This document shows positions 33,702 to 42,997 of a DNA stretch of 64,000 bases, in pieces. Within the stretch, counting starts at the first letter, position 1; each line of letters opens with the position of its first letter. The notes below the pieces were generated by a model. The model had not been told where the DNA came from. It searched no databases and saw nothing but the letters and a program-made list of their open reading frames with translations. The position numbers were made by a program, and so were the translations under genes. Source of the DNA: Ophiobolus disseminans (lineage: Eukaryota > Ascomycota > Dothideomycetes > Pleosporales > Phaeosphaeriaceae); assembly GCA_010093685.1 (NCBI GenBank), contig MU006218.1:1862933-1926932 (forward strand), in the 5' to 3' direction.

Positions 33702-34367
33702 AGTTGAGGTCGATAGCAAAGGGAGACATATCAATCTAGATTTGTGACTGGATGCTTTGGTTCCGAAAGGCTCGGAATGGATGATGTCAGTGTCATTCGG
33801 GAAATTATGTCCAAAGCCTACGTGCCATGCCATCCCCCTCTAAACATGAACAAGTCTATCTCTTTTATTTCCCAGTCCCAAGCCTCATTCCCAAAAATCC
33901 TCCCCCCCAACACCCTCTTCCCCATCCCATCCCTCCCGCCACCCGCAGAAGCACTGACCACCGCGACACCTCAACCCCTCACGCTTGCCCATCCCCCTCC
34001 CCCACTCCTGCACTTCTCGCACAAGCCGCCCGCCGTAGTCCTGCACTCAACACTCCACTCCTATCTGGCGCCGATCCCCATCTTAGCTGCTTCGGAACAG
34101 CGCGATGCATTGGGGCGTCGCTAGCCGATAAGCGCATGCTTGCGTCGGAGGGGCGTCCAGCTGTCGATGTCGGGATGTCGTGAGTTGGGGGTGGTGGGCG
34201 GAGAGGTGCAGGTGGCGGTGGGTGATGACGGCTTGTAGTTTGATATACTTTGGGGTTTGCTATATCGTACTTGATCAAATTTTTGGTATCTTTTGAGATT
34301 TTGTGACGCAGTTTAATTATACCCATTGGAGTTCAGTTACAACGGAAAAGGTTGAAGTAGTGACATC
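33702..34367. other. intergenic between hxnM and hxnX
   Basis: A C-rich stretch at 33890-34030 creates short Pro-rich ORFs with no family feature. It holds the hxnX promoter. Confidence 0.5.
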
Positions 34368-35921
34368 ATGGCTCCGGGTATACCATCTCCTATTCAACAG
34401 CAATATCGCGATGATGCGAGTAGACTTGAAGTAAGTCGAACTTATAGATTCCGCCCTCGACGCATAATCTCTGACCAACATGCCAGATTATCATAGTCGG
34501 CGCAGGCCTCGGCGGCCTCGGCGCAGCAATATCCATCCTCCTCTCCGGCCACACCGTGCACATCCTCGAAAGCGCCTCAGAAATCGGCGAAATCGGCGCA
34601 GGAATCCAATGCCTCCCCAACTCAACCCGCGTGTTGTATTCCTGGGGTTTAGGCGAAAAGCTCTCCCAGCACGCAACTTGCCCACGGCTATGCAACATGA
34701 TTGGCTGGAAGGGCAACAAGATCAGTGACATGGATTTCCATTCCTACGAGAAGGAGTGCGGGACCCCGTTTTGGGACTTCCATCGTGCGAATCTGCATAT
34801 GGGTTTGTTGGAGCGGGCGCAGGAGTTGGGTGCCAAGTTGACGACGAAGGCGAAGATTGTGGATGTTGAGTATGAGGGTAGTGCGGATGGGGAGAGTACG
34901 ATTGCGATTGCGTTGTGTGAGGATGGGAGAAGATTTAAGGCGGATTTGATAGTTGGTGCGGATGGCATTAATTCCAAATGTAGGGAGATATTGCTGGGGC
35001 ATGAGGATCCGCCGCTGTTGACGGGCGATTTGGCGTATAGGCTGTTGTTGAGTACGGAGGACATGATGAAGGATCCGGAATTGAAGGGGTTTGTGGAAGA
35101 TCCGCAGGTGAATTATTGGATTGGCCCGGATGCGCATGCTGGTGAGTATTGTCGTTTCGAAGGCGCGGATTTGGGTTTGTGGCTGATGATGAACAGTTAA
35201 TTACGTCCTTCGTGGCGGCAAGCTCTTCAACATGGTTCTTCTCGTCCCAGATGACATGCCAGCCGGTGCAAACACGTTAGCAGGTAACGTTGAGGAGATG
35301 CGCGCCTTGTACAAAGACTGGGATCCACGGATACCGAAACTGCTCGCACTTTGTGAACAAGTCCACAAATGGCGCTTAATGATCCGGCCTGGTCTCGATC
35401 CCACGTGGTCTCACGAGTCCGCAGCGTTTACCATCTTGGGCGACGCAGCTCACGCTACACTTCCTTACCTAGCAAGTGGCGCGGGAATGAGTTTGGAAGA
35501 TGGTCACGTGCTAGGTATATGCTTAGGAAAGATCAAGAACAAAAGCATAGCGGAGAAGAAAAGAGCGTTGGACGTGTACGAAAGGTGTAGACGCGAACGC
35601 ACCGAGCGTGTTGTCTCGCGTGGGAATCGTCAGCAATATCTTTACCACGTTCATGATGGCGAAGAGCAGCAAGAACGCGACCGCAAACTTTGCGCTTTCG
35701 CTGAGTTCAACGGAGAGGGCAAGATTAGTAGAGAGCAGTATGAGGCGAGGGGGCTGAAAGATGAAGACGATCCGTTGGCGTGGCGATGGGGTGGTGTGGG
35801 GAGCTGGCTATTAACGTATGTCTGTGAAGATGATGTTGAGCAGAGATGGATGGAGCTCGAGATGGAAAGTAGAAGGGGTGGAGGAAGCGCAAGTGAAGAG
35901 ATTATTCGCGCGGTGCTGTAG
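34368..35921 (+). CDS. hxnX: salicylate-hydroxylase-like flavoprotein, likely HxnX
   Basis: Three exons (34368-34430, 34487-35141, 35197-35921) give 480 residues. The FAD GxGxxG motif is IIIVGAGLGGLGAAIS at residue 22, the DG motif is LIVGADGINSKCRE, and the GD motif is LGDAAHATLPYLASGAGMS. The length and motifs fit group A aromatic hydroxylases. HxnX is the 6-hydroxynicotinate 3-monooxygenase-like enzyme of the cluster, producing 2,5-dihydroxypyridine. The bacterial NicC/salicylate hydroxylase enzymes are the nearest well-known relatives. No defects seen. Confidence 0.82.
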
Positions 35922-36334
35922 ACAGCCCTACTCTCCGCATGTGTGGCGCCAGGTGTATCAATCGGCCTCACTCTTCATGTCAGACGCTACTTTTCCGTCA
36001 ACTGTGTTGTTCACATCTTGCTAGTTTGGATTGTGTTGCTGTTGCCTTGGAATCGCCAATTCGTGGTCCGCCTGGACTACCCTTGCCTTTCTGGCCGCCA
36101 CGTTACGCGAAACTTGGTTAACCGTGCTACGGTACGGTAAGTAAGCTTTCTGCACAGACCTGTCCCATCCATCTTTTTCGTGACCGGAACGCATCTCAAC
36201 CATCGCCCACAAGCCCTGCTCCACTCAATCCGCTGCTATTGCATTTTTTTTCTTTATACCCATGGGTCGTCGTTTTGTCTCTTCCTCATGCTAATTGACG
36301 ATTCTTTGCGGCACGTCTCCAATGGGTTACAAAC
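35922..36334. other. intergenic, no gene seen
   Basis: About 400 bases between hxnX and the unrecognised ORF block. Confidence 0.4.
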
Positions 36335-36448
36335 ATGCTGTGTTTTTGCACGTCGCACAGGCACCGCCTCCACGATGGCGCGAAAAAAAAATGGTTCAAG
36401 GAGAGGATTGAGCTGAAAAGATGGGATAGAAGGCAACCGTTGTCAGTC

Positions 36449-37558
36449 ATGGGGATGAGACAGACTGATGGCTTGATCCACGGTAGTTCCCACGAGGATT
36501 CCCCAATTCAAAAGCCACATGTTGGGACTTTCGATCAGCAACTTGGAGTCGCATCCCAAAACGTGCAGAGCAATTGGTGGACTGAGGAATTCGACGGCCT
36601 GCATAGTACCGAGGAAGATGCCGAGCCCTCAAATGATGGCCGACCATTCTCTGATGTCGTACATGGAAGTGCCGGTGCGCACATTAAAAGCAGCGTAGAC
36701 ATGCTGTCAAATCCATGCGCAAATAAGACTACCGGCGCATCGCACGAGATTGGTTTGGAAATCGCAGACGGAGAGACACAAGCCGCCTCAAAATTTCTGT
36801 CAACCAGCAAGGACAGCCCTATCGTGTCACAAAAGCAGCTTGTTCAAACATGCTCTACAATGCTTGCCGGTGTTGACGGTTTCTTTTCATGGACGAAGTT
36901 GTGCTCCAGAGGCCATGAAGACATTAACACGCCCTCAAGACCTAGCATCACAGAAGCTTTAAGCCCCTGTGAGGAAATGATTTCCCCTACCTCGAATGCT
37001 GCCATCTTACTTACGCCACCCGCATCTCTGTTAGGACTCGGGTTGTCACTGGTTCTGTACTGTGATAGACTACGACAACTCATCAAGGTCATTTCTTTTA
37101 CTGAAGTTCTCGAAGTTATTCGTTTTGGAGATCCGGACACATTACACATCGATGCGGTTGTAGCAGGCTACTGGCAACGTGTTTACTATGGGCGTGAGAT
37201 AGATGCGACGGACGGGTTAGCAATGTCGCAAGCTTCCACATACTACGACCACCTACTCGTGTATCTCACAATACAGAATTCGAATACCCAGCCCTACGTC
37301 CCCCTATCGGTCTCTTTCAGGTCGCTATATCAGTACAGCAATGCCGGCCAGGTCTCAATCATATCCAAAACCCACAAAGGCCGAGCAAGTCTATGGACTC
37401 ATTTCAACACAATGATAGCTACGAATCGAATTGCTCTTGCTTTCAAATCCCAACAGGCTTTCGCCGCCTTCATTGTTTTCCAATATGGACGCTGGCACCA
37501 CATCTATTTTTTCGGAAGCTTCGCGAAGTATACAACTTATAGCCAACCTTATCGCTAA
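36449..37558 (+). CDS. hypothetical protein (ORF 1 of three-ORF block)
   Basis: An open frame from an ATG at 36335, with a better-placed ATG at 36449 (370 residues from there). It is acidic and Ser-rich in the N-terminal half. A hydrophobic segment (ILLTPPASLLGLGLSLVLYC) lies near the middle, then a globular-looking stretch with IRFGDPDTLHIDAVVAGYWQ. I do not recognise it. It overlaps the next ORF by 128 bases in another frame, so an intron or frameshift near 37190-37560 may join them. A GTGAGA donor at 37194 and a TCTTTCAG acceptor at 37320 exist, but the joined frame meets a stop soon after. Confidence 0.4.
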   Translation: MGMRQTDGLIHGSSHEDSPIQKPHVGTFDQQLGVASQNVQSNWWTEEFDGLHSTEEDAEPSNDGRPFSDVVHGSAGAHIKSSVDMLSNPCANKTTGASHEIGLEIADGETQAASKFLSTSKDSPIVSQKQLVQTCSTMLAGVDGFFSWTKLCSRGHEDINTPSRPSITEALSPCEEMISPTSNAAILLTPPASLLGLGLSLVLYCDRLRQLIKVISFTEVLEVIRFGDPDTLHIDAVVAGYWQRVYYGREIDATDGLAMSQASTYYDHLLVYLTIQNSNTQPYVPLSVSFRSLYQYSNAGQVSIISKTHKGRASLWTHFNTMIATNRIALAFKSQQAFAAFIVFQYGRWHHIYFFGSFAKYTTYSQPYR

Positions 37559-38144
37559 AGGACCTGTCCTCGCAGATGGCACCACACTTCGTACCGACGC
37601 TACATCTATCGCTGATTCACGAGCATCTTCTCCGTGGGAGCCAGCCCAGCAAGTCCAGAATACCATCTGTCCGCCGGGGTACACGGATCAGGAAGATCTT
37701 GGGAAGCGACCGCAGGCTGTAAACCAGTCACTCCAAGAGGATAGGCATGGAGTTTTGCAGGATGCGACTCGTTTGAAAGTTCTCATCGCGTCCGGTTTTC
37801 CGGAAATTCCGAATGCCGTTGCTCATGTTCTCAATAGAGCGAATCCTGATCACTTCGTAGTGAAGGGTCTCATTGATCATGCGGTCCCCTTACATCTGAT
37901 GATAGAGGCATGGGAGTTCATTCGCCTAGAAAGATTGAAGATCATAGATAGGGATCTGAAGGAGAAAGTCAAACTCGTGCCTGGCAGCAATTCGGGACCG
38001 AAAAGCTACCGGTCAGGGCGTCGGCTTCGATTCAAAATTAGTTCGCAACGCAAGAGCGTTGCTTGGATCGAAAAACTGTTGCGAATGCTACAACCGGCCT
38101 CAGAAGAAGCTTTCACCGCACCTAAACCCGAAGAATCGCCATAA
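37485..38144 (+). CDS. hypothetical protein (ORF 2 of three-ORF block)
   Basis: From the ATG at 37485 (MDAGTTSIFSEASRSIQLI) the frame gives 219 residues, with a helical region containing AHVLNRANPDHFVVKGLID and a basic C-terminal part. The frame ends at a single TAA at 38142-38144, and the next ORF continues in exactly the same frame. The two may therefore be one gene with a nonsense codon or an unrecognised intron. No domain is recognised. Confidence 0.4.
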   Translation: MDAGTTSIFSEASRSIQLIANLIAKGPVLADGTTLRTDATSIADSRASSPWEPAQQVQNTICPPGYTDQEDLGKRPQAVNQSLQEDRHGVLQDATRLKVLIASGFPEIPNAVAHVLNRANPDHFVVKGLIDHAVPLHLMIEAWEFIRLERLKIIDRDLKEKVKLVPGSNSGPKSYRSGRRLRFKISSQRKSVAWIEKLLRMLQPASEEAFTAPKPEESP

Positions 38145-38270
38145 GACGCGCGGTTGTCATCAGCCAACACGAGTCCATACCCGAGATCCCGGACGGAAAC
38201 TGATGACCCGGCCACGACGGACATCGAAGATGGGACAGAACAGAACAGCAACGATCTAAGAGAATTAAAC

Positions 38271-40808
38271 ATGTCGGCTGCAGATAGCCTTACCACACTT
38301 CCAGTCTCTGTACAGACTGCCATCGAGAAAAGTGCGCTATTCCAGACTTTCGACTCTGGCCTTAAACGAAAGATTGGAAAGCTGGGGTCTTCAGTAAAGA
38401 AAAAACGGTTCGGTTCCGAAATCTTTGCGCGTCTGAGGGACGCTATTGTCTCCGAAAGACGCAATCTCAACTCAAGGCGCCCAGACATTGTCCTAAAAGC
38501 ACGAAAAAGATTTTTTGCTCTGCATGCGAACCGGAGACATCTTAAAGAGTATTCACAGTCTTTAGATCAAGTGATACCGGGTCCAGACAGCATTCGACTT
38601 CCCCTTGCGGTACAAAAAGCGGTCTCCACTGACTCAAAGTTGGACTTTGAAGCTATTCAATCCTTCTCTAAGAGTCTATCCGAGCAGAAGCAGCAAATTC
38701 TGTGGGAACAGGTTTACAGTGTGCTCGAGCTCCGTATCTACCGCACGAAAAGAAGAGGTCCACATTCACATTTGAAAAAGCACATGAAGGGCCTGCAGGA
38801 ATTTGACGAGTGGCTTGTTTCTACGGGGGCAAAACTCAACTCTTCACGCAATGCGCTCCAATGCAGGAGACCACCAAACCGTATCACTAGACGGTCTTAT
38901 GAAACGATTGCAGAGGAAATTGATGATATGCAGCATTGGCTGGATACAGAAAACGTCAAATGCGGAAAGCTCCGGGATCAGTATTCTGCAGTTAACGACG
39001 GAGAGGCCGCACTTAAGAAACGTGGCTTCATCCAGTCCCAATGGGATACCAACCAGCTGAAGTGTGCCGCAGCTGCTATACACTTGAAGAGACTTCAAGA
39101 AGCCATCACACCTGACAGTGGGATTGGAGCATCACAACAGGCCTCTACCCACAAGCAACACTCCGGGGAGGCTCACAAACCTCAGTATTTCGATACCCCA
39201 GTCTTCGTCCGATATAACACCCTTCATTACATCTTAAAGGACATCCTTTATCAATTTAAGGGCGCAATGTTTATGTTCGGACGCCGTGCATTTCCCGACA
39301 TTATGGAAAGCAAAAACTGGAACGACCCAGAAAGCATTCCTGTCGTGGCTTTCGTAAGACTCATCAAGACGAATCCAGAGTTTCAAGAGCGCGTTGACTT
39401 CTGTCTCGAAGATTTCAGGTCTTTGGGCATGCTTCGCAATGCACATGCACACGAGATGAGCGACTTCGACGTTGATCAGACCATTGCATTGCTCGACGAT
39501 GCTCATATCGCTGCTCGGGCTCTGCAGATGTTCCACTTTCTAAGTAAATTGCATCGATATCAGACTCTTTTGCAGGATTTCAAAGTGAAGGTCGTCCGGA
39601 ATCAGCAGCGTCAGCAACAGCAATACCAGGAAAACCTGACAGCGACCGAGAACGAGTGGAAGGTATCACAAGCGCGTCTCGACCAGGAAGAAGCTGAATT
39701 GCGTTCACGGCTAGAGCTAGTTGCCTCGGCGAAGAACGTCTTACGTGCAAACTACGACGGAGCTGTTGCGAAAATTCGTCGGAAGGAAAAGGAATCTCAT
39801 CATAATTTGAGGAACAGTATCGCGGAGGATCTCAAAGAGTTCACTTCTGATAACCAACTACGTCGCATGTTGAATACCCTCTCGCCCGCACGAGCATCTA
39901 GACTGGCTCGAAAAATTCAGAAAGCGTATGCGACGAAAAGGAGGCAGGAAACACCGAACTCCGAGGAACAGCAAGAGCGGGTATTTGAAGAAGCTGTAGC
40001 GGATGGTGGATCCTCGGAACAGGGCGAACAAGGTCCGAAAGGGCTGAATACCTCATCATCGGGCACCGGCAACTCTCAAAACTCATCTATATACTTCCGT
40101 TCGTTGTCATTAGAGACCGGCGTCGATGGCATTGGCATGATGCAAGAAGGCGAAGAAGATCTTGCTAGCGTACACGAGAACTTCACAGCAACAAAGCCTA
40201 AGCTAAGTCGATTCACCCTTCCCGGACTAAACGATGGGGCCATAGCTACACCTTCGAGAGACTGTAGCCTCGATGAAGATCCAAGTTTCGACTTCCTCCG
40301 CGATGAAGACGATGGTATCGATGACCCCACGGACACCGACATTACGGCACCAGTCAGCGACACCAAGACGCCACAAAACCATGTCACTGCGGAGCCTGAC
40401 CCCGCCTCAAATAAAAGCGCAGCCTCTCTCGTCAACATGTTATCAACCTCTCCCCGCTTCAAAAGACACCTTGTCGCCTCGCCCAACAAATACTCCAAAC
40501 CCCCTCACCCAAAGTACCTCCTACCTTCCGACTTCAGCGACCGCCCCTTCGGCCACCAGCGCACTAACATCCAGCCTCACAAGCCTCACCCCCACAAACC
40601 GCATCGTACCGCCCCCGATGCCCATAATCGCCGCAACAGACTTCAAATCGTGAAGAATTTTGTGCCGTCGATGCGGGAGCGGAATTCATCGCGGATCAAG
40701 TCTGGTAACGAACAGTCACGTATCAGTATCCGAAGGGTAGTGGAAGATGTCAGCTATACGGCGGAGAAGAGGTACAAGCAGGCATTTGGGGCGTCGAGAA
40801 GGAGTTGA
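38271..40808 (+). CDS. large coiled-coil protein with HEPN-like motif
   Basis: Open from 38145 in frame, with the first ATG at 38271 (MSAADSLTTLPVSVQ) giving 845 residues. Residues about 50-330 are basic and helical. A helical region of about 110 residues then ends in FRSLGMLRNAHAHEMSDFD (39417-39473). The RNAHAH at 39435-39452 fits the RN-x3-H catalytic motif of HEPN ribonucleases and is followed by another helix (IALLDDAHIAARALQ). A Gln- and Glu-rich coiled coil (about residues 445-540) and a long disordered acidic, then basic C-terminus follow. The family is not recognised. HEPN is an inference from one motif in a helical setting. Confidence 0.55.
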   Translation: MSAADSLTTLPVSVQTAIEKSALFQTFDSGLKRKIGKLGSSVKKKRFGSEIFARLRDAIVSERRNLNSRRPDIVLKARKRFFALHANRRHLKEYSQSLDQVIPGPDSIRLPLAVQKAVSTDSKLDFEAIQSFSKSLSEQKQQILWEQVYSVLELRIYRTKRRGPHSHLKKHMKGLQEFDEWLVSTGAKLNSSRNALQCRRPPNRITRRSYETIAEEIDDMQHWLDTENVKCGKLRDQYSAVNDGEAALKKRGFIQSQWDTNQLKCAAAAIHLKRLQEAITPDSGIGASQQASTHKQHSGEAHKPQYFDTPVFVRYNTLHYILKDILYQFKGAMFMFGRRAFPDIMESKNWNDPESIPVVAFVRLIKTNPEFQERVDFCLEDFRSLGMLRNAHAHEMSDFDVDQTIALLDDAHIAARALQMFHFLSKLHRYQTLLQDFKVKVVRNQQRQQQQYQENLTATENEWKVSQARLDQEEAELRSRLELVASAKNVLRANYDGAVAKIRRKEKESHHNLRNSIAEDLKEFTSDNQLRRMLNTLSPARASRLARKIQKAYATKRRQETPNSEEQQERVFEEAVADGGSSEQGEQGPKGLNTSSSGTGNSQNSSIYFRSLSLETGVDGIGMMQEGEEDLASVHENFTATKPKLSRFTLPGLNDGAIATPSRDCSLDEDPSFDFLRDEDDGIDDPTDTDITAPVSDTKTPQNHVTAEPDPASNKSAASLVNMLSTSPRFKRHLVASPNKYSKPPHPKYLLPSDFSDRPFGHQRTNIQPHKPHPHKPHRTAPDAHNRRNRLQIVKNFVPSMRERNSSRIKSGNEQSRISIRRVVEDVSYTAEKRYKQAFGASRRS

Positions 40809-41200
40809 GAGGGAGTCTGATGGGTGCACAAGTAGTGGAGGGTTGAGGGCGTGGTGGAAGATGATTTGTGTATGTTGATGTATTTTTAGCAGTGGCATTG
40901 AGGGATTTTATGGTTCTTGATATGTGTATTTACCATGTGTAGAGATTGTATAGAGGGATGAGCATTTGCTTCTGAGTATTGTCACGCATTCAACGATGGA
41001 AAAGTTGTAGACGTAAACAGGTCCCGATTACCAACGAGTCTAATATATTGGACAGGTACGAGACAGCTCACTCCATCGTTGACACGAGGAGTTGAAGTCT
41101 AAGTTAGTTCTAGTCTAACCCACGTCTATATTACGCTCTGCCTCTACCCACAGCGCATCTCAGCGCCAGAAATGCATCAAGCCCACTTCCGCAACCACAC
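40809..41200. other. intergenic between convergent genes
   Basis: 3' flanks of the coiled-coil gene and hxnT. Nothing else seen. Confidence 0.5.
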
Positions 41201-42541
41201 TCACGCACCAAGCTTCCCCTCGTAAAACGTATAATCCGTATACCCCTTCTCCGGCGGTTCCGCCCCATAAAACGTATTACGATCATACACATTCAACTCC
41301 AGTCCCTCCGCCAACCTCCTCGGCAGATCCGGATTCGCAATAAACCAGCGCCCAAAGATGATGAGATCCGCGTCCCCGGATGCGATTTTCGGTAGAGCGT
41401 TGTCCCTGTTAAACCCGCCCGCGGCGATGAACTTGACGCCGGCTTTTTGCAGGATGGCGCGGAAGCGAACGAGGCTGTTGCCTGCGGATTTGATGGTGGC
41501 TTCGGCTTCGACGCCGCTGCTGGCGGAGGTGTAGGCGGAGAGGGCGTCTAGTTTGGCTTGTTCGGTGAGGACTTCGTCGAAGCGGGGCTCGACCCTGAGA
41601 TACGTTGTTAACTTCATAAAAAATGGGAGGGGAGTGCTGGGCTTACATGTGTACATATACTGGTCTTACGTCTTCAGGCAGTGAAGCGATTTTCTCGCAT
41701 AGGTACTCCCAGTGCTTATTCGGGTTACTGTCCTTTGTGCTCTGAAAGTAATTGTACGGACTGAGGCGTATGCCGACGCGGTCTGCGCCAATGGCGCGCG
41801 CGCACGCTTGTATGACTTCGAGGGGGAAGCGGGTGCGGCCTTCAATAGAGCCGCCGTATGCGTCTGTTCGCGTGTTGACGTTGTCGTGCAGGAACTGGTC
41901 AAGCAGATATCCGTTTGCGCCGTGAATTTCGATGCCGTCGAAGCCCGCTGAGATAGCTTTCTTAGCTGCTTCGCCCCAGGCTTTGACGAGGCTTTGGATC
42001 TCGTCGACGGTTAAGGGGTGGGGTGGGTGGTCGGAGCATTTCTCGCCGTCTAGCCAACTACCTTCCATGGGAACATCGCTTGCGCTGACTGTTGGTGCAC
42101 CGGCGCGGAATGAGGGTGGTGATGCGCGGCCGGTGTGCCACAGCTGGCAGAAGATGTATCCGCCCTTTGCGTGTACCGCATCCGTGACCTTTTTCCAGCC
42201 GGCGAGCTGTGACTCGGAAAAAACTCCCGGTACGCCGGGGTACCCGCTGGCCTGTACACGTTAGCAATGTAGCACTCGTGGCTTTCCTGTGGTCTTACAT
42301 ATTTGGCAATGTCGGTCGCTTCGGTCAACTGCAAACCGCCCTTTGAAGCGCGCTGGCCGTAGTACTCGACGTGCAGGTCTTTTGGCACAAACACCGCGTC
42401 GCTCTCCTTGACCGCTCGCATACGCGTCAGAGGTGCCTGTACTATCCTGTGCTCCAAGTTGAGTGGCCCCAGTTTGAATGGTGTGAAGAGGGCAGTTTCT
42501 TTCAGCGGCTTGAAGCCTGCCGGCGAGTCTGCTTTCGGCAT
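41201..42541 (-). CDS. hxnT: Old Yellow Enzyme family oxidoreductase, likely HxnT
   Basis: Three exons (complement of 42299-42541, 41647-42251 and 41201-41594) give 413 residues. The OYE barrel blocks are clear: LFTPFKLGPLNLEHRIV, APLTRMRA, GGYIFCQLWHTGRAS, FDGIEIHGANGYLLDQFLHD, TDAYGGSIEGRTRF and DLIIFGRWFIANPDLPRRL. The FMN-binding and His-Asn catalytic pair (HGAN) is intact. OYEs reduce activated C=C bonds with NADPH. HxnT is the OYE-like member of the nicotinate cluster and acts on a ring intermediate. It is divergent from hxnS. Confidence 0.85.
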
Positions 42542-42997
42542 GCTGGATAGTTTCGCGGTCCCGAAGCTGAGAATAGCAAATGACAATTTTCTGAATGTCT
42601 GTATTTGCTGTGGCCAGGGTTTTCTATTGTACCTGCGCTAATGCCACTCCCAGCGGCAGCCATTTTCCCGAGTCCCATGTTTGCAGTGGTGTCGCGAAAA
42701 TGGGGGAGGTCGCAGTAACAAAAGAGGGGCACGACACGTCGTATGAAGCGCAAACAGCCATCTGTAGCGCCACATAGTCATGCACGCGTCTTGTGAAGCA
42801 AGAGTGGGGTTGCCCGGCAGCACAAGGCGGAAGGACATACCGAAGGTTTCCAAGGTTAGCGTGCATCCAATCATCGATACTCTTACGTGAGCCGGCAAGG
42901 GCGTATATGTTGCTGATATCGGAAGACCATCAGTGGCTGATAATCATATTATGACCGCGAAGACCAAATTTGGTTTCGTCCTCGAAGTTTGGATTCC
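42542..42997. promoter_or_regulatory. divergent promoter hxnT/hxnS with HGATAR site
   Basis: The 456-base shared upstream region contains TGATAA at 42938-42943, which fits the AreA consensus, 55 bases before the hxnS start. No defined HxnR site is known to me, so none is called. Confidence 0.35.

Noticed and set aside
33744..34124. Plus-strand ORF of 126 residues downstream of hxnM
   Set aside because: Pro-rich product of a C-rich tract with no good start and no family feature; treated as intergenic.
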